Shown: positions 10,107 to 20,878, numbered from the stretch's first letter. The stretch: DNA of 64,000 nt from Streptomyces rubellomurinus (GCF_000961885.1 NZ_JZKH01000011.1:1-64000), one strand, 5' to 3'. Notes: generated from the sequence alone by a model not told the origin. Translations and numbers: made by a program.

Positions 10107-11233
10107 GGCAGGACTTTGCCGGGGGCGTCCAGCCAGACGGACTGTGCGCCGTCCGGGGCGATGGTCACGCCGAACCGGCGAAGGTCCGGCTTGCCCTCCT
10201 CCAGCCACCACAGGCGGGCGCCGGCCACCTCGTCCCACAGCCGACGAGCCCCGGACTGGTGAACGGCATCCTCGGCGTCCCACCCGGCGTAGCGGACGGA
10301 CGCCCGGGAGCCCGCGCCGTCCGAGAGCCGCATGCGAAAGGTGGCACTCGGGTCGGCCTCGTCCCAGACGTGTTCGTACCGGACGCCCGGCACCCGCAGG
10401 CCGATGGCGAATGCGGCGTTCACGTCCTCCAGCGCCAACTCCGGGTCCATCGCGGAAGGGCCCCGATGCTCCGGCACGCCAGCCGGTTCGCTCACGGCGT
10501 GCGGGCGTTGTGCCCGCATCCACATGAACGAGACGTCATCGACGAAGCGGCCGTGAGTCGGCTTGCCCGACTCACCGACCTCCAGCCGGAGCAACCCGGC
10601 GTTCGCGTACGGGGTGCCCCAGGGGGTCACGATGATGCCGCCGGGGCGGGTCTGCTCGATCCACGCGAGGGGCACTCGCTGAACGGCCGCAGTCGAGTGG
10701 ATGCGGTCGTACGGGCCACCGGCCGGGTAGCCGAGAAGGCCGTCGCCGACGATCCGGCCGGGCTTCAACCCGATCTCTGCCAAGCGCTCCCCGGCTGCGG
10801 CGGCCACCTCCGGGTCGACCTCGATCGTCGTCACGGCCCCGTCGCCAAGTCGATTGCACAGCAGGGCACTTGTCCAGCCGGTTCCGGTGCCGATGTCGAG
10901 CACCGCGTTTCCGTCGGCCACGTCCAGGTGGCGGAGCATGGACGCGACCAGGGACGGCATGGACGCGGACGACGTGGCGACGCCGGGCCCGTCCTCGTCT
11001 CCGTCGTCGACCTGCGTGACGACCACGCCGTCTGCGTTCACCAACGCCCACCAGGCGTCCGGTTCGTCGGCCTTGGTGATCCGCCGGTAGCCGGTCGGAG
11101 CGTCCTCGTCCGGGGTCCACACGGTGTCCGGAATGAAGGCAGAGCGTGGGGCGCGCTCGAACGCGCCCCGCCACTCCTCGCCCAGCGCGCCGGCCTCGGT
11201 GAGGTCCGCGAGCAACTGCGCGTACTGGTCCAT
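10103..11233 (-). CDS. PIMT-like methyltransferase of RiPP-maturation type (orphan)
   Basis: A 376-residue SAM methyltransferase related to protein-L-isoaspartate O-methyltransferase. AFERAPRSAFIPDTVW is the family N-terminal segment, SSASMPSLVASML the substrate loop, VLDIGTGTGWTSALL the SAM motif I, and RVPLAWIEQTRPGG a motif shared with methyltransferases of ATP-grasp and FxLD peptide systems. A C-terminal extension of about 150 residues follows. No ATP-grasp or lanthipeptide enzyme is nearby, so its peptide substrate is unknown. The ATG at 11233 is favoured over a GTG at 11353, which overlaps the small upstream ORF. Confidence 0.75.
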   Translation of the reverse strand: MDQYAQLLADLTEAGALGEEWRGAFERAPRSAFIPDTVWTPDEDAPTGYRRITKADEPDAWWALVNADGVVVTQVDDGDEDGPGVATSSASMPSLVASMLRHLDVADGNAVLDIGTGTGWTSALLCNRLGDGAVTTIEVDPEVAAAAGERLAEIGLKPGRIVGDGLLGYPAGGPYDRIHSTAAVQRVPLAWIEQTRPGGIIVTPWGTPYANAGLLRLEVGESGKPTHGRFVDDVSFMWMRAQRPHAVSEPAGVPEHRGPSAMDPELALEDVNAAFAIGLRVPGVRYEHVWDEADPSATFRMRLSDGAGSRASVRYAGWDAEDAVHQSGARRLWDEVAGARLWWLEEGKPDLRRFGVTIAPDGAQSVWLDAPGKVLP

Positions 11234-11243
11234 CAGTTCGGGC

Positions 11244-11417
11244 TCACTTCTTCTTCGGCGGGTTGGTGACGGGCTTGGTCCACTGGCCGTCCGACTCCTT
11301 CGGGGACTGCTTCTCCTTCGGTGTGCGTCGAGTACAGCCCAACTCGCCGTCACCGAACAGGCATTGTCTGTAGTCCCGGGGTTGTCCCGTCTTCGCTGGC
11401 AGTAGGCTCGCGGTCAC
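11244..11417 (-). CDS. Possible small lysine-rich peptide upstream of the methyltransferase
   Basis: A 57-codon frame from GTG 11417 ends 10 bases before the methyltransferase start. It contains two cysteines (QCLFGDGELGC) and a basic, proline-rich tail ending NPPKKK. The position is where a RiPP precursor gene would lie, but no ribosome binding site is visible and it overlaps the divergent promoter of the XRE regulator. Reported as a weak candidate only. Confidence 0.3.
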   Translation of the reverse strand: MTASLLPAKTGQPRDYRQCLFGDGELGCTRRTPKEKQSPKESDGQWTKPVTNPPKKK

Positions 11418-11438
11418 TGTCGATGATGGGATTGGCCC

Positions 11439-12746
11439 GTGGACGACCCGATCCGGCACCCCCTCGCCCACGCACGCGTGCTGCGCGGCTGGTCCCAGGG
11501 CGACCTTGTCGCCCACCTCGACCGCGCTGCCCGCCGCCACGGGCTCCTCTCCGGTGCTGACAAGGCGGCCGTCAGCCGGTGGGAGAACTGGCGCAAGACG
11601 CCGAACCTCGACTCCCAGCTCCTGATCGCCGAAGCTTTCGGCGTCCAGGCTTCAGAGATGGAGGCGTACGGCTGGCCCTACTGGCTGCCCGGACGCGACG
11701 AACCGCTGCCGCTGGGGTCCGGCTACACCGTTCAAGCACTCCACGATGCACAGAGAGCTTCCATGGACCGACGCAGCTTCATGACCTACAGCGCCATCTC
11801 GCTGGCTGGCCTCGCCGCCCAGTGGGCCACGATCGAACCCGAACGCCTCACCTCACCCTTCGGGGGCAAGCAGGTGGACACCGAACTCGTGGACTGGCTG
11901 GAGGACACCAGCACGAAGCTGACGGCCCTGCCCACCGAACAGCGCCAGCACACGATCCGTCTGATGGACGCCCACCTTGCCACGGTGACCGAGCTGATCG
12001 GGGACGGCCGCTACAGCGAGAACACCGGCCGCAGGCTGCACCTGCTGGCGGCCTCGCTCGCCACCACCTGCGGATGGCACCGCTTCGACCACGGTCAGCA
12101 CTGGGCGGCCGGGAAGCTGTGGGGTGCGGCGCTGCAGTCCGCGCACGCCGCCGGCGACCGCGACCACGGCGCCGGGGTGCTCTCGGACTTCGCCTACCAG
12201 TCGAACTGGCTCGGCGAACCGAAGGTCTCCGTGGACCAGCTCGGATACGCCCTGTCCGGCATCGAACACCCCGCCGCTCGGTCCCTGCTGTTCCTCCGCC
12301 GGGCCAGGGCCCATGCCGCGCTTGGCGATCGCTCCGCCTGCTACCGCGACCTGTCCGAGGCCGAATCCGCTCTCGCCGTCGAGGCCGTCGACCCCGCACC
12401 CAGCTGGTGCGCGTGGATGAGCCCGGCCGACCTCGCCGTGGACTCCGGCCAGTGCCTCCTAGACCTTGGCCGAACCGACGAGGCCCACGCCCGGATCGCC
12501 GAGGGCATGACCCTGCTGCCCCGCTCCAGGGACAAGACACGCGGCATCTTCCTGACCTACCAAGCCAAGGGCTACCTCCAGGCCAACGACGTCGAGCAAG
12601 CGCTCGCCGTCAGCAGCGAGTCGCTCGACCTGGCCACCCGCATCGGCGCCCCGAGGTGCGTTGCCCTGGTCCGCGGCCTAGCTCCGGCCTTCAAGCCCTA
12701 CCACCAGGTCGACGGCGTCCCGGAGCTCCTGGAGCGGTTGAAGTAG
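11439..12746 (+). CDS. XRE-type regulator with C-terminal TPR-like domain
   Basis: A 435-residue protein. Residues 8-75 form an XRE helix-turn-helix (HARVLRGWSQGDLVAHLD, KAAVSRWENWRKTP). After a linker, residues 130-430 are helical TPR-like repeats, the layout of peptide- or ligand-sensing streptomycete regulators. A TAGGCT hexamer at 11403-11408 could be its -10. It is divergent from the methyltransferase and probably regulates it. The ligand is unknown. A terminator follows. Confidence 0.75.
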   Translation: MDDPIRHPLAHARVLRGWSQGDLVAHLDRAARRHGLLSGADKAAVSRWENWRKTPNLDSQLLIAEAFGVQASEMEAYGWPYWLPGRDEPLPLGSGYTVQALHDAQRASMDRRSFMTYSAISLAGLAAQWATIEPERLTSPFGGKQVDTELVDWLEDTSTKLTALPTEQRQHTIRLMDAHLATVTELIGDGRYSENTGRRLHLLAASLATTCGWHRFDHGQHWAAGKLWGAALQSAHAAGDRDHGAGVLSDFAYQSNWLGEPKVSVDQLGYALSGIEHPAARSLLFLRRARAHAALGDRSACYRDLSEAESALAVEAVDPAPSWCAWMSPADLAVDSGQCLLDLGRTDEAHARIAEGMTLLPRSRDKTRGIFLTYQAKGYLQANDVEQALAVSSESLDLATRIGAPRCVALVRGLAPAFKPYHQVDGVPELLERLK

Positions 12747-12775
12747 CTGAGCACACCAGTTGGGGAATCCCGCGA

Positions 12776-12802
12776 GGCCCTCGCCCTGGGTGGGCGAGGG
12801 CC
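12776..12802 (+). terminator. Terminator between the XRE-TPR gene and the convergent small operon
   Basis: An 11-bp stem GGCCCTCGCCC / GGGCGAGGGCC with a 5-base loop, extended by GCGA/TCGC around a one-base bulge and followed by GTGTTTC. It lies between two convergent genes and can serve both strands. Confidence 0.7.
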
Positions 12803-12812
12803 TTCGCGTGTT

Positions 12813-12935
12813 TCAGTGCTGCTCGTCGCGGTCCTCGGGGCGGGGCATCCGGAGGGTCGCGAGGACGCCGAGGGCCACGGTGGCGATCGCGAGGGCGAGC
12901 AGGGCGACGAGGGCCGCGCCGACGAAGAAGTTCAC
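12813..12935 (-). CDS. Forty-residue single-span membrane protein
   Basis: GTG at 12935 overlaps the upstream stop as GTGA. The product has one transmembrane helix (about residues 4-28, FFVGAALVALLALAIATVAL) and a charged tail MPRPEDRDEQH. It is the last gene of a three-gene operon with an 83-residue protein and a HATPase protein. Function unknown. The overlap and the operon position support it as a real gene despite its size. Confidence 0.6.
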   Translation of the reverse strand: MNFFVGAALVALLALAIATVALGVLATLRMPRPEDRDEQH

Positions 12936-13183
12936 CGGTGCCACGCCTCGTTCCGCTCCAGGTCGCGGAGCAGGTGGAGGAGGTTGAGGAGCGTGCTGAT
13001 CGGCGCGTTGCCGAAGTCGACCAGGATGCGGCCGTCGAGGGTCGTCTCGCCGGGCGAGGCGGAGCCCCAGAGGAGTCCGTACGGCATGCCGCGCCGGTTC
13101 AACTCGCCGAGGAGCGACGTGATGTGGGCCTCGGTGTAGTCGCGCATCCGGGGGTCGTCCGGCGCGACGGGGTCCCGGGTCAC
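12932..13183 (-). CDS. Hypothetical 83-residue protein in the HATPase operon
   Basis: A small soluble protein beginning MTRDPVAPDDPRMRDYTEAH. It contains no motif I recognise; the C-terminal half (ISTLLNLLHLLRDLERN) is probably helical. Its GTG start (13183) overlaps the HATPase stop and its stop overlaps the next GTG, so all three genes are translationally coupled. No function can be assigned. Confidence 0.6.
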   Translation of the reverse strand: MTRDPVAPDDPRMRDYTEAHITSLLGELNRRGMPYGLLWGSASPGETTLDGRILVDFGNAPISTLLNLLHLLRDLERNEAWHR

Positions 13184-13542
13184 GCGAGGAGGTCCAGCTC
13201 GTACCAGGTGGTCTTGCCGCGCTTCTGCGGGTCGACGCCCCAGCGGTGGGTGAGGCCGGCGACGAGCTGGAGGCCCCGGCCGGTCTCGGCGAGGTCGGTG
13301 GGGGTGCGCGGCTGCGGGAGGGCGTCACTCTCGTCGGAGACGGTGACCCGGAGGGTGCGGTCGAGGATGGAGAACCAGACGACGGGCGCGGGGGTGTCGC
13401 CGTGGCGCCAGGCGTTGGTGATCAGCTCCATCAGGGCGAGTTCGGCGTTGAAGATGGTCTCGGCGTCCCAGCCGCTGCGGATCATGGCGTCGCGCAGGGC
13501 CTGCTTGGAGAGGGTGAGCGAGGGGGTGTTACGGATGCACAC
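13180..13542 (-). CDS. Anti-sigma-type ATP-binding protein (HATPase_c_2, RsbW-like)
   Basis: A 120-residue GHKL ATPase domain without any kinase part. ELALMELITNAWRHGD is the N box and TGRGLQLVAGL the G1 box. Such stand-alone proteins are abundant in streptomycetes as anti-sigma factors or partners of XRE/DUF397 modules. The GTG at 13542 was chosen because GGAGG lies 5 bases before it, giving VCIRNTPSL; a longer reading lacks a site. It is divergent from the Scr1-type XRE gene across a 260-base region with a perfect operator-like palindrome. Confidence 0.82.
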   Translation of the reverse strand: MCIRNTPSLTLSKQALRDAMIRSGWDAETIFNAELALMELITNAWRHGDTPAPVVWFSILDRTLRVTVSDESDALPQPRTPTDLAETGRGLQLVAGLTHRWGVDPQKRGKTTWYELDLLA

Positions 13543-13710
13543 GGGAACCTCCGTGAGGCTGTGGTGTGGGAGAGGTGATGACGGTCGTCGCCGTGAGCCA
13601 GGCCGGGATACGGATGCTCTTCGGTGCGCGGGCAGCAGGCGCCTACTGCCTTGGATGCAGGCATTACTGACGATCCGTTGGATCGAGCTGAGGATGACGA
13701 TAGCGCGGAG

Positions 13711-13728
13711 CGCCACAGATTTGTGGCG
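13711..13728. promoter_or_regulatory. Operator-like palindrome between HATPase and XRE genes
   Basis: CGCCACA-GATT-TGTGGCG is a perfect 7-4-7 inverted repeat 74 bases before the XRE start and 168 bases before the HATPase start. It lies in the shared intergenic region (13543-13802), the only strong symmetry there. It is likely a site for the XRE protein or another regulator of this module. Confidence 0.5.
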
Positions 13729-13802
13729 AAGCAGAAGAAGTTCCCTCTAACGTGGCAGCCCCTCTCGGGCAGACTGGTCCCACGACTTGCAGGGAGGACT
13801 CC

Positions 13803-14669
13803 ATGGCGCTTCGCTCGAATCCAACTTTCCGTCAACTGCGCCTGGGTGCCGAGCTACGCCGGATGCGGGAGCAGGCGGGCCTCGGCGGGAGCCAACTCGC
13901 CCGCGCGTTGGGCATCAACCCTGCCCATGTGACGCAGATGGAGAATGGCAGGACCGGCATCAGCGTCGAACGCCTGCGCACGATTGCGGCATTGTGCATG
14001 TGCGTCAACGAGCCTCTGATCGAGGCGTTGGCAGCTATCATCACGGATCGCGAGAAGGGCGGCTGGTGGGAGGACTACCGCGGGACCCTCTCGAGCGACT
14101 TCCTTGAGGTCGCCGAGATCGAAGGCCATGCAAGCGGGCTCTCGACCTACACGATGGCCTTCATCCCCGGGCTGCTCCAGACCAGTGGATACACGTCTGC
14201 CGTCTTCGATCGAGCCTTGACGCCTCTTCCGCGCCACGAGGTCGACCTGAGAACTACATTCCGCGTCCGACGACGAGAGCTTCTTCTATCCGGTGCGACA
14301 CCGTACTCCGCCTATATCCATGAGGCTGCCTTGCGGATGCAGTTCAGCGGACCGCAGGTCCAAGCCGAACAGCTCTGCAGCCTCATCGAAGACTCCGGGC
14401 GCCCAAAGGTTTCGATCCGAGTCGTGATGTTCGATGTAGATACGCTTCCGCTCAACTACGAGAACTTCACGTATGTTGCAGGCCCGGTTCAGGAGCTCGA
14501 CACCGTGCAGGTGGACTCCGCTGTCGGCAACGTGCTCTTCGATGCGCCGGCTCACATCGCCAGGTTTCGCGCCATGCTCGCCCGGCTCGATTCAGCGGCT
14601 CTATCCGAAGACGACTCCCGAGAGTTCATTCGATCCATCAAGAAGGATATGGAAAGCACACATGTCTAA
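13803..14669 (+). CDS. Scr1-family XRE transcriptional regulator (DUF5753 C-domain)
   Basis: A 288-residue regulator. Residues 12-66 are an XRE helix-turn-helix (LGAELRRMREQAGLGGSQLA, HVTQMENGRTG). The remainder carries DUF5753 marks: LSTYTMAFIPGLLQT, GYTSAVF, RVRRRELLL and YIHEAALRM. Base composition is visibly less GC-rich than its neighbours, suggesting acquired DNA. The ATG follows GGGAGGAC. It overlaps the DUF397 gene by 8 bases; this pair is a standard streptomycete module that tunes development or antibiotic production. Confidence 0.88.
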   Translation: MALRSNPTFRQLRLGAELRRMREQAGLGGSQLARALGINPAHVTQMENGRTGISVERLRTIAALCMCVNEPLIEALAAIITDREKGGWWEDYRGTLSSDFLEVAEIEGHASGLSTYTMAFIPGLLQTSGYTSAVFDRALTPLPRHEVDLRTTFRVRRRELLLSGATPYSAYIHEAALRMQFSGPQVQAEQLCSLIEDSGRPKVSIRVVMFDVDTLPLNYENFTYVAGPVQELDTVQVDSAVGNVLFDAPAHIARFRAMLARLDSAALSEDDSREFIRSIKKDMESTHV

Positions 14670-14862
14670 CTCTGCCTGGCAGAAGTCCAGTTACTCCGGC
14701 TCTAACTCCGACTGTGTCGAGGTGCGGACCGCCGACGGGTTGATCGAACTCCGCGAGTCCGACGAGCGCGACGTCATCGTCCGGACCACCCGCCCCAACC
14801 TCGCCGACTTCCTCCAGGGCGCCAAGGCCGGCGAGTTCGACCACCTCACGGCCAACGCCTGA
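14662..14862 (+). CDS. DUF397 small protein
   Basis: Sixty-six residues beginning MSNSAWQKSSYSGSNSDCVE, the defining DUF397 start (W-K-S-S-Y-S), then VEVRTADGLIELRESDERD. DUF397 proteins are partners of Scr1-type XRE regulators, often acting as antitoxin-like or anti-regulator peptides. The start codon overlaps the end of the XRE gene, so the two are co-translated. A strong terminator follows. Confidence 0.9.
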   Translation: MSNSAWQKSSYSGSNSDCVEVRTADGLIELRESDERDVIVRTTRPNLADFLQGAKAGEFDHLTANA

Positions 14863-14868
14863 ACAGCA

Positions 14869-14904
14869 CGTCGCCCCGTCGAGCACCGGCTCGACGGGGC
14901 GACG
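14869..14904. terminator. Bidirectional terminator between DUF397 and hutI
   Basis: A perfect 16-bp stem (14869-14884 with 14889-14904) with an ACCG loop, followed by TTGATC. It lies 6 bases after the DUF397 stop and 12 bases from the hutI stop on the other strand. Confidence 0.85.
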
Positions 14905-14916
14905 TTGATCAAGGGC

Positions 14917-16092
14917 TCAGACCTCGCGGACGCCTGCGCGCCAGACCGCCGCCGTCAGCGGGACACCCGGGCGGTAGGCCAGGTGGACGTGGGAGGGGGC
15001 GTCGAGCAGGAGCAGGTCGGCGCGGGCGCCGACCGCGATCGTGCCGACGTCGGTGCGCCGCAGGGCGTGGGCGCCGCCCGCCGTCGCGGCCCAGACGGCC
15101 TCGTCCGGGGTCATGCCCATTTCCCGTACGGCCACCGCGATGCAGAACGCCATCGAGCTGGTGAAGCTGGAGCCGGGGTTGCAGTCCGTCGAGAGCGCCA
15201 CCACCGCGCCCGCGTCCAGCAGCCGGCGCCCGCTCGGGTACTCGGCCCGGGTGGAGAACTCCGCGCCCGGCAGCAGCGTCGCGACCGTCGCCGATCCCGC
15301 CAGCGCTGCCACGTCCTCGTCCGTCAGGTGCGTGCAGTGGTCCGCCGACGCAGCTCCCAGCTCCACCGCGAGCTGCACGCCCGGCCCGTACGTGAGCTGG
15401 TTGGCGTGCACCCGGGGGGTGAGGCCGCGCTCGATGCCCGCCGTCAAAACAGCCCGCGCCTGGTCGCCGTCGAAGGCGCCCTTCTCGCAGAACACGTCCA
15501 CCCACCGGGCGTGCGGCGCGCAGGCGTCCAGCATCTCGCCGGTCACCAGATCCACGTACCCCGCCGGGTCCTCGGCGTACTCCGGGGCCACGATGTGCGC
15601 GCCCAGGTACGTCGTCTCCGGCGTGTACTGAGCCGCGATCCGCAGCGCCCGCGCCTCGTCCTCGACCGTCAGTCCGTAGCCGGACTTGCACTCGATCGTG
15701 GTGGTGCCCTGCCGGAGCGCCTCCCGGACGAACCCCGCCAGGTTCGCCTCCAGTTCGGCATCACTCGCCGCCCGGGTCGCCGCCACCGTCGTCCGGATCC
15801 CGCCCGCCGAGTACGACTGCCCGGACATCCGGGCGTTGAACTCGGCGGTGCGGTCGCCCGCGAACACCAGGTGCGCGTGCGAGTCGACGAAGCCGGGCAG
15901 CAGCGCCCGGCCCTCGGCGTCGAAGCGCTCGTCCGCCGCCGGGGCCTGGGCCGCCGGGCCGACCCACGCGACGGTGTCGCCGTCGAGCACCACGGCCGCG
16001 TCGGTCAGCAGGCCGAGCGGCCCGGCGCCCTGCCCGGGGTCGTTGGTGACCAGGCTGCCGATGCCCGTGATCAAGGTGGTCCTGGTGCTCAA
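14917..16092 (-). CDS. hutI: Imidazolonepropionase
   Basis: Third step of histidine degradation: hydrolysis of imidazolone-5-propanoate to N-formimino-L-glutamate. The 391-residue amidohydrolase has the metal motif [32 protein letters not shown] and [14 protein letters not shown]. The start is a rare TTG at 16092 with GGAAGG 7 bases upstream, giving [18 protein letters not shown]; no ATG or GTG is well placed. It is the last gene of the hutU-M20-hutF-hutI operon, 32 bases after hutF. Confidence 0.93.
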   Translation of the reverse strand: MSTRTTLITGIGSLVTNDPGQGAGPLGLLTDAAVVLDGDTVAWVGPAAQAPAADERFDAEGRALLPGFVDSHAHLVFAGDRTAEFNARMSGQSYSAGGIRTTVAATRAASDAELEANLAGFVREALRQGTTTIECKSGYGLTVEDEARALRIAAQYTPETTYLGAHIVAPEYAEDPAGYVDLVTGEMLDACAPHARWVDVFCEKGAFDGDQARAVLTAGIERGLTPRVHANQLTYGPGVQLAVELGAASADHCTHLTDEDVAALAGSATVATLLPGAEFSTRAEYPSGRRLLDAGAVVALSTDCNPGSSFTSSMAFCIAVAVREMGMTPDEAVWAATAGGAHALRRTDVGTIAVGARADLLLLDAPSHVHLAYRPGVPLTAAVWRAGVREV

Positions 16093-16124
16093 GACAACGC
16101 CTTCCGAAGAGAGTCGTAGAGGGG

Positions 16125-17498
16125 TCAGTAGTCCAGCGCGGCGATCGCCGAGCGCAGCGCCCCCGGCACGTCGGCCACCAGCCGGTGCACGCCGTCCCGG
16201 ACGACCTGCCGGCCGCCGACCACCACGTGCCGGACGTCCGCCGCCGAGGCCGCGAAGACCGCGATCTCGGCGCCGAGCCGGGGCGGCGGGCCGGCCGTAC
16301 GCACCGAATCCAGCGCGATCACCGTGAAGTCGGCGAGCGCCCCGGTCTCGATCCGCCCGGCCTCGGGCCAGCCGAGCGAGGCGTGCCCGTCCTCGGTGCC
16401 GGCCCGCAGCAGCGCGTTGGCCGTCCAGTGGCCCCGGGTCCTGGTCCGCAGCCGCTCGTCCAGCTCCAGCGCGCGGGCCTCCTCGAACGGGTCGATCACC
16501 GCGTGGCTGTCGCTGCCCAGGGTGACCGGGCAGCCCGCCGAGGCGAGCGCGCGGGCCGGGCCGATGCCGTCCGCGAGGTCCCGCTCGGTGGTGGGGCACA
16601 TGCAGACGGTGGTGGAGCTGTCCGAGAGCAGCCGCACGTCCTCGTCGGTGAGGTGGGTGGCGTGCACGGCCGAGGTGCGCGGGCCGAGCGCGCCGTGGTC
16701 GGCGAGCAGCCGGGTCGGGGTGACGCCGTGCGCGGCGAGGCAGGCGTCGTTCTCGGCGGTCTGCTCGGACAGGTGGACGTGCAGCGGCGCCTTGCGCATC
16801 GCCGCCCAGTGCGCGACGGTGCCCAGCTGCTCGGCCGGGACGGCCCGGACGGAGTGGATGGCGGCGCCGATCCGGGCGTGCTCGCGCGGCTTGAGCGCCT
16901 CCGCCCGTACCGCCCAGGCCTCGGCGTCGCCGTCGCTGAACCGCTGCTGCGGCTTGGTCGGCTCGGCGCCGAAGCCGGAGGACAGGTAGCAGGTGTCCAG
17001 CAGGGTGGTCCGGATGCCGGCCCGGGCGGCGGCCTCGATCAGCGCCTCGCCCATCGCGTTCGGGTCGGTGTAGCGGGCGCCGCCGGGCGCGTGGTGCAGG
17101 TAGTGGAACTCGCCGACCGCGGTGATCCCGGCGAGCGCCATCTCGGCGTAGACGGCGGTGGCGAGCTCCAGGTAGCTGTCCGGGTCGAGCGCGCCGGCGA
17201 ACCGGTACATGGTGTCGCGCCAGGTCCAGAAGGTGCCGGAGCCGACCTGGACGTGCCCGCGCAGCGCCCGGTGGAAGGCGTGCGAGTGGGCGTTCGCCTG
17301 GCCGGGCACCGCCAGACCCTCCAGCCGGACGGCCCCGGGCGGGCAGGGCCCGCTGTCCGGTGTGACGGCGACGATCCGGCCACCGTTGCCGGTGGCGATC
17401 AGCACGTCGCGCTCGACCACCGGCCCGTTGGGGTGCGGCAGCCAGGCGTACTGCGCCCAGTACGTGGCGGGCTCGGCCCCCGAGGTCATTGGGCTCAC
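16125..17498 (-). CDS. hutF: Formimidoylglutamate deiminase
   Basis: Converts N-formimino-L-glutamate to N-formyl-L-glutamate and ammonia, the five-step variant of histidine catabolism. About 457 residues. The amidohydrolase metal motif is [13 protein letters not shown], with [26 protein letters not shown] and [14 protein letters not shown] later. The GTG at 17498 makes a GTGA overlap with the M20 gene; ATG 17489 and GTG 17504 are alternatives in the same frame. Confidence 0.92.
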   Translation of the reverse strand: MSPMTSGAEPATYWAQYAWLPHPNGPVVERDVLIATGNGGRIVAVTPDSGPCPPGAVRLEGLAVPGQANAHSHAFHRALRGHVQVGSGTFWTWRDTMYRFAGALDPDSYLELATAVYAEMALAGITAVGEFHYLHHAPGGARYTDPNAMGEALIEAAARAGIRTTLLDTCYLSSGFGAEPTKPQQRFSDGDAEAWAVRAEALKPREHARIGAAIHSVRAVPAEQLGTVAHWAAMRKAPLHVHLSEQTAENDACLAAHGVTPTRLLADHGALGPRTSAVHATHLTDEDVRLLSDSSTTVCMCPTTERDLADGIGPARALASAGCPVTLGSDSHAVIDPFEEARALELDERLRTRTRGHWTANALLRAGTEDGHASLGWPEAGRIETGALADFTVIALDSVRTAGPPPRLGAEIAVFAASAADVRHVVVGGRQVVRDGVHRLVADVPGALRSAIAALDY

Positions 17499-18693
17499 TG
17501 ACACGCCAGGTCCTCCAGTACGTCGGCGAGGGCGCTCACCCCGGCCAGGCAGTCCGCCCGTTCGGCGTGCTCGGCCGGGGAGTGCGAGACGCCGGTGGGG
17601 TTGCGCACGAACAGCATGGCGGTCGGGACGGCCGACGCCAGGATGCCGGCGTCGTGTCCCGCGCCGGTGGGCAGCACCGGCGCGTCCAGCAGCTTGGCCA
17701 GCCGGTCGCGCAGCGGCCCGTCGAAGTCCACCACCGGGGTGTAGGACTCGCGGGTCAGCTCGACCCGGACGCCGTCGCGCCCGCCGCGCTCGGCGGCGGC
17801 CTGCTCGATCTCGGCGACCAGCGCGGTGAGGGTGCGCTCGTCGGCGGCCCGGGAGTCCAGCCAGCCGCGCACCAGCGAGGCGATCGCGTTGGTGCCGTTC
17901 GGCTCGACGGCGACCTTGCCGAAGGTGGCCAGCGCGCCCGCCTGCTTGGCCTTCTTGCGGGCGGCGAGCACGGTGTTGGCGTAGGTCAGCATCGGGTCGC
18001 GGCGGTCCTCGATCCGGGTGGTGCCGGCGTGGTTGGCCTCGCCGTGGAAGTCGAACCGCCAGCGGCCGTGCGGCCAGATCGCGCTGGCCACGCCGACCGG
18101 CCGCTCCTCGGTGAGGTAGCGGCCCTGCTCGACGTGGAGCTCGACGAAGGCGCCGATCCGGGACAGCCGGTCGTCGTCCGCGCCGATCGCGGTCGGGTCG
18201 TAGCCGGCCCGCTCCATCGCGTCGGGCAGCCGCACGCCGTCCGCGTCGCGCAGCTCGTACGCGGCCTCCTGGGAGAGCACCCCGGCGCTGAGCCGGGAGC
18301 CGATGCAGGCCACGCCGAACCGGGCGCCCTCCTCGTCGCCGAAGTTGACGATCGCCAGCGGACGGCCGAACTCGGCTCCCCGGTCGCGCAGTTCGTCCAG
18401 CGCGGCGAAGGAGGAGACGACGCCGAGCGGGCCGTCGAAGGCGCCGCCGTCCGGGACGGAGTCCAGGTGCGAGCCGGTGACGATCGCGCCCTGACCATGA
18501 GGGTCGCCCAGCCAGGCCCACTGGTTGCCGTTGCGGTCCAGCTCGTACGCCAGTCCGCGGTCGCGGGCCTGCTGCTCGAACCAGGCGCGGCACTCGGCGT
18601 CGGCGGAGTTCCAGGCGAAGCGGCGGTAGCCGCCGGAGGAGGCGGAGCGGCCCACGGGGAGCAGCTCCGCCCACATCTCTTCGAAGCCGGAGG

Positions 18694-18697
<4 letters not shown>
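17495..18697 (-). CDS. M20 family amidohydrolase in the hut operon (allantoate amidohydrolase-like)
   Basis: A 400-residue zinc hydrolase of the allantoate amidohydrolase/hydantoinase/N-carbamoylase branch. [20 protein letters not shown] carries the metal ligands His and Asp, [11 protein letters not shown] the catalytic Glu-Glu, FVELHVEQG and AGHDAG further ligands. Allantoate is the family name, but its coupling between hutU and hutF by GTGA overlaps suggests it removes the formyl group from N-formylglutamate, the step otherwise missing here. That assignment is inference. Confidence 0.82.
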
Positions 18698-20364
<1,667 letters not shown>

Positions 20365-20405
20365 GTCCCGGCCTCCTTGCGGATGGATTCATTCAAGCTC
20401 GACTC

Positions 20406-20431
20406 GGCTGAATATATCCAAACATTCAGCC
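20406..20431 (-). promoter_or_regulatory. hutU operon operator candidate
   Basis: GGCTGAAT-N10-ATTCAGCC, a perfect 8-bp inverted repeat, 42 bases before hutU. On the minus strand its centre holds TATATT, a possible -10, so a bound protein would block RNA polymerase. The AT-rich block (20385-20431) stands out from its surroundings. The RpiR-type protein encoded at 20970-21839 is the nearest candidate regulator. Confidence 0.55.
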
Positions 20432-20557
20432 CTCGGCCAGACCTGGAATCCATCGGATCAGCGTTGGCCGGAACCCGCGCCCAGGCACGCCGGAGAGCCC
20501 GCCCGGCGGAGGGGGCCGGAGCGGGCTGAACGGGCCCGGGCGGGCCGTCGACGCCGC

Positions 20558-20878
20558 TCAGGCGGCGGCGTCGCCGTCCCAGTCGATGCCGATCTCGGCG
20601 AGCCACCGGCGGTCGGCGGCGTCCGGCGCGGGCGGGGACGGCGGGCGGGGGATGTTCTGGACGGGGCCGAGGCCGTACCTCTCGGCGGCCGCGGCGGCAC
20701 GGGAATCGGGCTCGATCACGCCGACGTGCACGGCGGACTCGTCGCCCGGGTCGAGGACGATCAGTTCGGGCTCGGGCAGGCGCCGCAGGGTGACGCGGCG
20801 TCCGCAGGTGGGGCAGGACCATTCGTCGACACCCGAGACCAGACGGGCGACGAACTTCATCTCGTGGATCACGCGCAT
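20558..20878 (-). CDS. Small zinc-ribbon-like protein
   Basis: A 106-residue protein beginning MRVIHEMKFVARLV. WSCPTCGRRV provides one CxxC knuckle; a second is not seen, so zinc binding is uncertain. The C-terminal half is acidic (LDPGDESAVHVGVIEPDS) and ends WDGDAAA. The ATG at 20878 has AGGGGG 8 bases upstream; a GTG at 20887 does not. Function unknown; it lies between hutU and the RpiR gene and may be read with the latter. Confidence 0.65.
   Translation of the reverse strand: MRVIHEMKFVARLVSGVDEWSCPTCGRRVTLRRLPEPELIVLDPGDESAVHVGVIEPDSRAAAAAERYGLGPVQNIPRPPSPPAPDAADRRWLAEIGIDWDGDAAA

Noticed and set aside
11579..13750. A 723-codon plus-strand frame across the XRE-TPR and HATPase genes
   Set aside because: It is a shadow of genes on both strands, without motifs, and crosses a terminator.
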